A DNA stretch of 5,432 nt, from NCBI GenBank assembly GCA_934488695.1, contig CAKSSH010000068.1:1-5432 (forward strand), read 5' to 3'. This document shows positions 1 to 4,784 of this stretch, piece after piece. The notes beneath the pieces were generated by a model. The model was not told where the DNA came from. It did not search any database and saw only the letters and a list, made by a program, of their open reading frames with translations. The stretch is from an uncultured Oscillospiraceae bacterium. GTDB taxonomy: Bacteria; Bacillota; Clostridia; Oscillospirales; Ruminococcaceae. How positions within the stretch are numbered: the stretch's first letter is position 1; the number at the start of each line of letters is the position of its first letter. Made by a program: the position numbers and the translations under genes.

Positions 1-21
1 CCGCTCAAACAGCGGCCTTTT
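1..21. terminator. Partial (probably bidirectional) intrinsic terminator at the left edge
   Basis: Positions 1-5 (CCGCT) pair with 11-15 (AGCGG) around a CAAAC loop. The right arm continues as CC and then TTTT at 18-21. The left arm is cut by the window edge, so any further pairing of 16-17 cannot be seen. The visible T run serves plus-strand transcription from a gene to the left. The hairpin also lies just beyond the stop of the minus-strand MATE gene and could end that operon if a run of A precedes position 1, which is not visible. Five visible base pairs make this a moderate call. Confidence 0.5.
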
Positions 22-33
22 CTGCGTGGCCGC

Positions 34-1401
34 TCATACAGACGACGGCTGTCCGGCAGCCGACTCCTTATGGTAATAGTAAAAATACAGCACCGTTTCC
101 AAAACAGCCGCAATGATCCAAGAAGCCGGATAGGCATACAGCAGCATCGAAAAGGTCGGATAGGCCGCAAAGCAGGTGTACACCCAAACAATACGCACCA
201 CGCAAACACCCAGCACCGACCCAATCATCGGCATCAAGCTGTACCCCATGCCGCGAATAATTCCTATCGCGTTTTCGTAAAGACCGCACAGGAAGTAAAA
301 CGGCAGCAACACCCTCATCCGCTGGCATCCCAAGCGAATGATCTCGGGATCGTTATTAAAAATCCGAAGCAGCGGAACGGAAAGGGGCAAAATCACCAGG
401 GTCATCAAGCCGGTAACCGCCGCAATGCAGCCGCTGCTGCGCCAAAACAGCCGATGGATCCGGCGAATGTCTCCCGCGCCGTAGCACTGACCGACAAACA
501 CCATCGCCGCCTGTACCATCGCCGACATGGTGACGTAAACAATATCCCCGATTTTTCCTTCGGCCGTGGTCGCCGCAACAAAATCGGTGCCCAACTCATT
601 GACCGCCGCCTGAATGATGAGATTGGAAATCGAATACATGGCCATCTGCAGCCCGGACGGGATCCCGATTTTCACCATACGGCCGAGAATCGGTGCATTG
701 ATCTGCATCTCCCGAAAGCTGAAATAATAATACTCATGCGTCCGCAGCAGACGCAGCCAGCACAACGCCGCCGAAAGGTACTGCGACAGAATGGTCGCCA
801 CGGCCACTCCCAGAATGTCCAAACGAAACACCGCGACAAACAGCAGGTTCAACAAAACATTCAGGATGCCCGAAATCATAAGGTAGACAAACGGGCTGCG
901 ATTATCGCCGACCGAACGCAAAATAGCCGCGCCGAAGTTAAAAACCACCACTGCCGGAATACCGATAAACAAAATGCGCAGATACAGCACGGCGCCGTCA
1001 AAAATATCCGCCGGCGTGCCGATGATATTCATTAAAAACGGCGTCAAAAAAAAGCCCAATGCGCCGACGGACACCCCGATCAGCAGGCTGACCGCCGCCG
1101 AGGTGTGCACCGTTTGGGAGACCTCCTTGCGCCGGTCGCCACCGAAATATTGCGCCACCAGCACCCCGGCGCCGGTGGACAAGCCGAGAAAGACATTGAT
1201 TACCAGGTGATATGCCGACGCCGTCACACCGACCGACGCCAGCGCGCCCTTGCCGGCAAACTGACCCAGCACGATCACGTCGGCTGCGTCATAAAACAGC
1301 TGCAGCACATTTCCGCCGACCAGCGGCAGCGCAAACAGCAAAAGATTTTTCACAATGCTGCCGTGCAGCATATCCACCGCCCTGACTGCCCCTCTTTTCA
1401 T
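34..1401 (-). CDS. MATE-family efflux transporter (multidrug/toxic compound exporter)
   Basis: This encodes an integral membrane antiporter of 455 residues, the usual MATE length, which would export drugs or other organic cations using a Na+ or H+ gradient. The substrate cannot be read from sequence. The protein is almost wholly hydrophobic, consistent with about 12 transmembrane helices in two six-helix halves (roughly residues 15-220 and 240-440). The N-terminal half has the family pattern: a GSIVKNLL lead-in, P26 in helix 1, Q34 and D41 in a LQLFYDAADVIVLG stretch, then ALASVG at 53-58. The second half restarts with a matching KIGIPSGLQMAMYS segment. The ATG start overlaps the tcdA stop (ATGA at 1398-1401) and has a GGAGG site at 1409-1413 seven bases upstream, so translation is probably coupled. 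The C-terminus is a short polar tail (HKESAAGQPSSV). Family assignment is secure; the subfamily (NorM, DinF or MepA type) is not resolved. Confidence 0.93.
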   Translation of the reverse strand: MKRGAVRAVDMLHGSIVKNLLLFALPLVGGNVLQLFYDAADVIVLGQFAGKGALASVGVTASAYHLVINVFLGLSTGAGVLVAQYFGGDRRKEVSQTVHTSAAVSLLIGVSVGALGFFLTPFLMNIIGTPADIFDGAVLYLRILFIGIPAVVVFNFGAAILRSVGDNRSPFVYLMISGILNVLLNLLFVAVFRLDILGVAVATILSQYLSAALCWLRLLRTHEYYYFSFREMQINAPILGRMVKIGIPSGLQMAMYSISNLIIQAAVNELGTDFVAATTAEGKIGDIVYVTMSAMVQAAMVFVGQCYGAGDIRRIHRLFWRSSGCIAAVTGLMTLVILPLSVPLLRIFNNDPEIIRLGCQRMRVLLPFYFLCGLYENAIGIIRGMGYSLMPMIGSVLGVCVVRIVWVYTCFAAYPTFSMLLYAYPASWIIAAVLETVLYFYYYHKESAAGQPSSV

Positions 1402-2117
1402 ATTGTTTCCTCCACCGTCTCTTTCCCAATCAAATCACAAATCACCGCGCCGGCCAGAATAAAGCCGGCAACCGGCGGCACAAACGAAATACTGGCCGGT
1501 GCCCGGCTGCCGTCCGCCGACGGGGCACTCTTGCGGGGCACCTCTTTTGAGTACAGCACCCGAAGCTGCCGAATCCCCCGGCGCGAAAGCTCTCGGCGCA
1601 TCACTCGACAAAGCGGACACACCGAGGTTTTGTACAGGTCGGTAACCTCAAAGGCGGTCGGGTCCAGCTTGTTGCCGGTTCCCATACAGCTGATTATGGG
1701 AATCCCCAAAGCCTCTGCGCGCAGAACCAGCTCTATTTTGGCGGTGACCATATCCACCGCATCTATAATATAATCACAGCCGGACAGATCAATCTGGCCG
1801 GCGGTTTCCGGCGTATAAAAAATCGGGTAGGTCTCCACGGCGATATCCGGACAAATGGCGCGTGCACGCGCCGCGGCCGCTTCGACCTTGAAAAGTCCCT
1901 CGGTGTCGACCGTGGCCAGCAGCTGCCGATTGCGATTGGAGCTTTGTACCCGGTCGCCGTCCACCAGCAAAAGGCGACCGACGCCGCCGCGGCAAAGACC
2001 CTCCAACGCCGCACTGCCGACCCCGCCGAGACCGAACAGCGCCACCCGCGCGCCCGAAAGCTTCTGCAAAGCCGCGCGGCCGATGAGCCGCTCGGTGCGT
2101 TCAAAAATATTTTCCAT
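1398..2117 (-). CDS. tcdA: tRNA threonylcarbamoyladenosine dehydratase (E1-like, TcdA/CsdL)
   Basis: This cytoplasmic, ATP-dependent enzyme of the ThiF/MoeB/HesA (E1-like) superfamily converts t6A37 to cyclic t6A in tRNAs that read ANN codons. Visible features of the 239-residue protein: a Rossmann nucleotide loop GLGGVG at 29-34, the DGD acidic pair at 53-55, the NRNRQ motif at 61-65 (ATP phosphates), K77, DAVD at 119-122 with K127, and GTGNKLDPT at 146-154. These are followed by the TcdA-specific KTSVCPLCRVMRREL region (163-177), YSKE (189-192), and the terminal SISFVPPVAG signature. Together these separate it from ThiF or MoeB. The length is close to that of the family (E. coli TcdA is about 268). 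The ATG start has a strong AGGAGGG site (2124-2130) six bases upstream and a promoter at 2152-2180. It is the first gene of an operon with the MATE exporter. One oddity is cysteine at both ends of CPLC, where many relatives have DPLA or CPLA. Confidence 0.93.
   Translation of the reverse strand: MENIFERTERLIGRAALQKLSGARVALFGLGGVGSAALEGLCRGGVGRLLLVDGDRVQSSNRNRQLLATVDTEGLFKVEAAAARARAICPDIAVETYPIFYTPETAGQIDLSGCDYIIDAVDMVTAKIELVLRAEALGIPIISCMGTGNKLDPTAFEVTDLYKTSVCPLCRVMRRELSRRGIRQLRVLYSKEVPRKSAPSADGSRAPASISFVPPVAGFILAGAVICDLIGKETVEETI
1409..1413 (-). promoter_or_regulatory. Ribosome binding site of the MATE gene inside tcdA
   Basis: On the minus strand GGAGG sits seven bases before the ATG at 1401, within the last codons of tcdA. 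With the ATGA overlap this fixes the MATE start at 1401 rather than at the internal Met11 codon, and it supports coupled translation. Confidence 0.75.
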
Positions 2118-2151
2118 GCCGCGCCCTCCTGTCCCGGATTAAAACAACACA

Positions 2152-2180
2152 AGGATAACATACTCCCTCGGGAATTGCAA
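2152..2180 (-). promoter_or_regulatory. Sigma-A-type promoter of the tcdA-MATE operon
   Basis: Reading the minus strand, TTGCAA (2180-2175) is followed by exactly 17 bases and then TATCCT (2157-2152). The -10 is preceded by TG one base away, an extended -10. Transcription would start near 2145, giving a leader of about 28 bases that contains the AGGAGGG site. The -10 matches consensus at four of six positions (TATCCT versus TATAAT), so this is a reasonable but not certain call. Confidence 0.55.
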
Positions 2181-2246
2181 CCCATTTTGCATAAAATTCC
2201 CCCCGACGGCAACAATGAAAAAAAGACCGCCGGCCGTGCCGGCAAC

Positions 2247-2253
2247 AAGGGAG
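2247..2253 (+). promoter_or_regulatory. Ribosome binding site that sets the LCP-like start
   Basis: AAGGGAG lies eight bases before the ATG at 2262. Choosing this start places a basic N-terminus and a membrane helix right at the front of the protein, as expected for an LCP-type signal anchor. The in-frame ATG at 1944 has no such support. Confidence 0.75.
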
Positions 2254-2261
2254 ATGCCGCC

Positions 2262-3140
2262 ATGTCCCGCGCCTTTCGCGCTTTTTGGAAGTCGTCCTTT
2301 TACAGTATGCTGGTTGCCGCCTCTCTGGCCGCCGTTTTGATCCTGACCCAAGTTCCCGGCGAAAAAGACCCGGTAAAAAGCCAAGCGTCTGCACCGGTTT
2401 CCTCGTTTGTTGCACAGGAAAAGGACCGGTTTTCACTACTGTGCTCCCTACAAGCCCGAAAAAACGAGCCGCCTTACGCCTATTTTCTGCTGGGCCTTGA
2501 CGGCCCGGCGCGGCGCGTTTATGTCACGGCGCTGCCGCCGCAGACACGGCTATCCTCCGACGGCGGGCAAAACCGTCTGCTCAGTGACCTTTATCGTGCC
2601 GGCGGCGGCAGCGCGGTCTTATCACAGCTCAACCGTGCCTTTTCCCTGCATCTGACCCGACGGATCGCCCTGACCGACCGCAGCTTTACCGATTTTGTCG
2701 ACCGCCTCGGCGGCGTGACCCTTCAAATTCCGCGGCCACTCGCTCAGGTCGACCCCGGCCGGGACCTATATATTCGTATTGAAGCCGGTCGCCAGCATTT
2801 TACCGGTCTTTTGCTGCTCGACTATCTCCGATACACCGGCTGGCCGAACGGCATAAACGGACAGTTGTCAGCCGGCAGTCAAGCACTGGCTGCCCTCATT
2901 GCCCAGCAGCACTGCGTGCTTTCGCTTTCCGACGATGATACGGCCGCAGAGCTGCTGCTTGCCGGCGCCGATACCGACCTATCGGTTATGGATATTGAAC
3001 GGCGCCGGCCGCTGCTTTGCCATCTGCTTTCCGAAACGCCCGACGTCCGTCCTCTGCCGCTCTCCGGCAGTCCGGCCGACGGCAACACCGCTTTTCTGCC
3101 GGACGACGATTTTGCCGCCGAGCTGCGCCGTTTTTATTGA
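2262..3140 (+). CDS. Membrane-anchored LCP-like (LytR-CpsA-Psr fold) protein, active site apparently degenerate
   Basis: The product is 292 residues: a short basic N-terminus (R3, R6, K10), one hydrophobic helix (about 13-31) acting as a signal anchor, a polar linker (32-55), and an extracellular domain. The domain follows the LCP order: a core strand YAYFLLGLDG (72-81), strand and loop RVYVTALPPQTRL (85-97), a GGGSAVLSQLNRAF helix (114-127), DFVDRLGGVTLQIP (144-157, the best family match), and EAGRQHFTGLLLLDYLRY (174-191). True LCP enzymes transfer teichoic-acid or capsule-type glycans from lipid carriers to peptidoglycan. Here the family's PRD loop reads PPQ, and the later R-rich stretch after YLRY is replaced by TGWPNGINGQLSAGSQ, so phosphotransfer is doubtful. 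The rest (205-292) matches nothing I recognise. The protein stands alone between a divergent operon and a convergent gene, with terminators downstream. The LCP relationship is an inference from motif order. Confidence 0.65.
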   Translation: MSRAFRAFWKSSFYSMLVAASLAAVLILTQVPGEKDPVKSQASAPVSSFVAQEKDRFSLLCSLQARKNEPPYAYFLLGLDGPARRVYVTALPPQTRLSSDGGQNRLLSDLYRAGGGSAVLSQLNRAFSLHLTRRIALTDRSFTDFVDRLGGVTLQIPRPLAQVDPGRDLYIRIEAGRQHFTGLLLLDYLRYTGWPNGINGQLSAGSQALAALIAQQHCVLSLSDDDTAAELLLAGADTDLSVMDIERRRPLLCHLLSETPDVRPLPLSGSPADGNTAFLPDDDFAAELRRFY

Positions 3141-3207
3141 CCCTCCTGACTTGTCGTTACCGGCCGGACCGCTCCCGACCGTCATGCGTTTGCGCGCTTT
3201 TCTCTAA

Positions 3208-3242
3208 GGCGCGCCCTGCCGCCGCAGGCGGCGCGGCGCGCC
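3208..3242. repeat. GC-rich inverted repeat with two GGCGCGCC octamers
   Basis: GGCGCGCC (3208-3215) recurs at 3235-3242. Between them GCCGCC (3218-3223) pairs with GGCGGC (3227-3232) around a GCA loop. The arms form a hairpin of 8 plus 6 pairs, interrupted by one C-C mismatch and one G-T wobble. Each octamer is also a palindrome by itself. No T run follows, so it is not a standard terminator. It could be an mRNA 3'-end stabiliser, a protein-binding site or a dispersed repeat unit. Confidence 0.6.
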
Positions 3243-3281
3243 CCGCACCACCCACTCATCTTTCTCTGAAAGGCCTTTGAC

Positions 3282-3302
3282 CGCCTGTACGCAGGCGCTT
3301 TT
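3282..3302 (+). terminator. Short intrinsic terminator downstream of the LCP-like gene
   Basis: CGCCTG (3282-3287) pairs perfectly with CAGGCG (3292-3297) around a TACG tetraloop, followed by C and TTTT (3299-3302). The T run is short, so this is probably a partial terminator backed up by the stronger one at 3325-3367. Confidence 0.55.
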
Positions 3303-3324
3303 CTCGGGAAATACCCTTCCTCTC

Positions 3325-3367
3325 AAAGAGGGTCGTAAAAACTTGCGTTTTTACGACCCTCTTTTTT
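3325..3367. terminator. Strong intrinsic terminator between convergent genes
   Basis: An uninterrupted 18-bp stem (3325-3342 with 3347-3364) closes a TTGC loop. On the plus strand a six-base T run (3362-3367) overlaps the end of the stem, giving a strong terminator for the LCP-like gene. In the minus direction the stem begins two bases after the TAA stop (3368-3366) of the GNAT-like gene, but only TTT follows it, so termination there is likely weaker. The hairpin probably protects both 3' ends and limits antisense read-through. Confidence 0.88.
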
Positions 3368-4538
3368 AGGACAGTTTTCGGATATAGCAGCGACGGCGCT
3401 TGTGCTGCCGGTGCTCAAAATGCTTCCACATCAAATGAATCTTACTGTTGTCCTCCAGCATAGGCCCGGTCTCGCAATACCGCACCCCGAATTTTTGAGC
3501 GCCCTCATACATCTCGCAGAGCAGCTGAGCGGTGATCCCGCGACCCTGCAGCTCCGGCCGAACGGCGACCAACAAAAAGTCCAGCGTGTCACACCGACGG
3601 CATTTCAGCACCTTCAATAACGCCAAAAATCCAAACGGGAACAGCTTCCCGCCGCTTTTTACCGCCGCATCGCTCATGGACGGCACCACAATTCCGAACG
3701 CCGCCAGCCGATTCTGCTCATCAACGATCAGCGACAAAAATTCCGGCCGCACCATAGTAATAAACTGTGACACATACATTTTAACCTGCCCCTCATTGAG
3801 CGGGATCACGCCGTACAGCGGCCGATAGGCCTCGTAAAGCAGGTCAAAAATCTCCCTGGCGTACGGCCTTACCTGACTGCTGCGCCGCAGACGCACCGAG
3901 CGCAGCCGCTGCTTCTTCATGGTGTCCTCGGCAATTCGCGTTATCCGCGGATCCAGCTGCTGCGGCACCCGAATCCGATATTCGATCCAGTCCACCGACT
4001 TTTCATAGCCAAGCTCACGCATATGCTCTACATAATACGGATAATTATAAATGGTAAAAAACAAGCTGCGCTCCTCAAAGCCCTCAACCAGCATACCCTC
4101 TTTATCCAAATCGCAAAAGCCCATCGGACCCTGTACCTCATCCATTCCCAACTGACGCGCCCATTGCTCGACCGCGCCGAGAAGCCGGCGGGAAACCCGC
4201 AGGTCGTCAATAAAATCCAGCCGGGTGAACCGAACGCAGCGCCGATTCCAGCAGCGATTGTATTCCCGATTGAGCAAAGCACAGACCCGACCGACCGGCT
4301 TTCCGTCCAGATAGGCCATGAAAAATCGCGCCTCACAATAGGCATACGCCGGATTTTTACGCCGGTCAAGCGTATCCAGCTCGTCAAAAGCAAGACAAGG
4401 AACGTACTGCGGACAGTCCCGATACAGAAGATTCGGAAACTCCACAAACTCCCTCAGCTGAGCCCGGGTGTGCAGCTCACGCAGTGTGACAGCCGCGTCT
4501 GCCGTGCCCTTATCGTTTCCGGCGCCCGCAATTGCCAT
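3366..4538 (-). CDS. GNAT-like acyltransferase-fold protein of unknown substrate
   Basis: The product is a 390-residue cytoplasmic protein with no signal peptide or membrane helix. I recognise it as a conserved family found in Clostridia and Bacteroidetes, with hallmark stretches GPMGFCDLDKEGMLVEGF (137-154) and IYNYPYYVEHM (163-173). The C-terminal half ends in a GNAT-like acetyl-CoA motif: VAVRPELQGRGITAQLL (324-340), where Q-G-R-G-I fits the Q/RxxGxG/A loop, then ETGPMLEDN (356-364). The N-terminal half (about 18-130) also resembles a GNAT fold in strand order, suggesting a tandem arrangement. No substrate is known to me. The start is placed at ATG 4538, because GAGGGG (4547-4552) lies eight bases upstream; a GTG nine bases earlier (4547) would overlap that site. 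It has its own strong promoter and is apparently single-gene. It ends in a basic tail (HKRRRCYIRKLS). Confidence 0.8.
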   Translation of the reverse strand: MAIAGAGNDKGTADAAVTLRELHTRAQLREFVEFPNLLYRDCPQYVPCLAFDELDTLDRRKNPAYAYCEARFFMAYLDGKPVGRVCALLNREYNRCWNRRCVRFTRLDFIDDLRVSRRLLGAVEQWARQLGMDEVQGPMGFCDLDKEGMLVEGFEERSLFFTIYNYPYYVEHMRELGYEKSVDWIEYRIRVPQQLDPRITRIAEDTMKKQRLRSVRLRRSSQVRPYAREIFDLLYEAYRPLYGVIPLNEGQVKMYVSQFITMVRPEFLSLIVDEQNRLAAFGIVVPSMSDAAVKSGGKLFPFGFLALLKVLKCRRCDTLDFLLVAVRPELQGRGITAQLLCEMYEGAQKFGVRYCETGPMLEDNSKIHLMWKHFEHRQHKRRRCYIRKLS

Positions 4539-4546
4539 AATAATCA

Positions 4547-4552
4547 CCCCTC
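4547..4552 (-). promoter_or_regulatory. Ribosome binding site that sets the GNAT-like start
   Basis: On the minus strand GAGGGG precedes the ATG at 4538 by eight bases. The in-frame GTG at 4547 overlaps this site and has no site of its own, so the ATG start (390 residues) is preferred over the GTG (393). Confidence 0.75.
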
Positions 4553-4573
4553 ATTTGTGCATCGATTTAAAAA

Positions 4574-4602
4574 ATTATAGCACATTTTTTCCTTTTTTTC
4601 AA
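4574..4602 (-). promoter_or_regulatory. Near-consensus sigma-A promoter of the GNAT-like gene
   Basis: On the minus strand TTGAAA (4602-4597), exactly 17 bases, then a perfect TATAAT (4579-4574) preceded by TGC, an extended -10. The predicted start is near 4567, giving a leader of about 29 bases. The spacer is A-rich on this strand. There is no sign of a riboswitch or attenuator in so short a leader. Confidence 0.85.
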
Positions 4603-4704
4603 TGTTTTTCGGCGAAAAGCGCTCTTGCGTCGTCCATCTTTTTCAAAATCCATAAAAATCTCGCCGCGACGGCATTTTTTCTTGGAAACAGGCGGGGAGA
4701 TGCA

Positions 4705-4733
4705 TTGATTTTTTTGCTGTCGCATGTTATAAT
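4705..4733 (+). promoter_or_regulatory. Near-consensus sigma-A promoter of the aminotransferase gene
   Basis: TTGATT (4705-4710), exactly 17 bases, then a perfect TATAAT (4728-4733) preceded by TGT, an extended -10. Transcription would begin near 4740, leaving a leader of about 45 bases. A perfect 10-bp palindrome, TTTATATAAA (4741-4750), lies right at the predicted start and could be an operator or simply AT-rich sequence. Confidence 0.85.
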
Positions 4734-4784
4734 AGTATAGTTTATATAAATTGTGCCTCATTTTTAAAAAAGAAGGGACCGAAA

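Larger units (their letters stand above)
2118..2261. other. Divergent spacer between tcdA and the LCP-like gene
   Basis: This 144-bp spacer holds the tcdA promoter and ribosome site on the minus strand and the plus-strand ribosome site at its right end. For the plus-strand gene I see only a weak promoter candidate: TTGCAT at 2187-2192, 18 bases, then AACAAT at 2211-2216. The plus-strand reading frame stays open across this spacer back to 1944, but that extension lies antisense to tcdA and has no ribosome site, so I treat it as non-coding. Confidence 0.5.
4539..4784. other. AT-rich divergent spacer between the GNAT-like and aminotransferase genes
   Basis: This 246-bp region holds two outward-facing promoters whose -35 boxes are about 100 bp apart. 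Between them is a small imperfect hairpin: AAAAAT (4654-4659) and GCCG (4663-4666) pair with CGGC (4670-4673) and ATTTTT (4674-4679), with a CTC bulge and a CGA loop. It could insulate the two units or bind a regulator. A 28-codon minus-strand frame (4567-4653) is present but lacks a good ribosome site. Confidence 0.5.

Noticed and set aside
70..1035. A 321-codon open frame on the plus strand opposite the MATE gene
   Set aside because: Its translation is rich in His, Arg, Asn and Gln and shows no family motif; it is the antisense of a hydrophobic GC-rich gene and has no ribosome site.
1105..1773. A 222-codon plus-strand frame spanning the MATE/tcdA junction
   Set aside because: It lies antisense to two well-supported genes, its composition is unlike a protein, and it has no start signals.
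1944..2261. A 106-codon N-terminal extension of the LCP-like gene
   Set aside because: It runs antisense through the start of tcdA and the promoter spacer, lacks a ribosome site, and would bury the signal anchor; the ATG at 2262 has AAGGGAG and a membrane helix at the front.
2118..2261. A riboswitch or attenuator in the tcdA leader
   Set aside because: The predicted leader is only about 28 bases, too short for any known class.
3141..3207. Possible small gene or terminator immediately after the LCP-like stop
   Set aside because: There is no start with a ribosome site, and the only pairing (GCG/CGC near 3186-3195) is too weak for a terminator by itself.
4567..4653. A possible 28-residue basic small protein on the minus strand (starts MDFEKDGRRKS)
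   Set aside because: There is no good Shine-Dalgarno site; it overlaps the GNAT-like promoter and its composition follows the local A-rich sequence.
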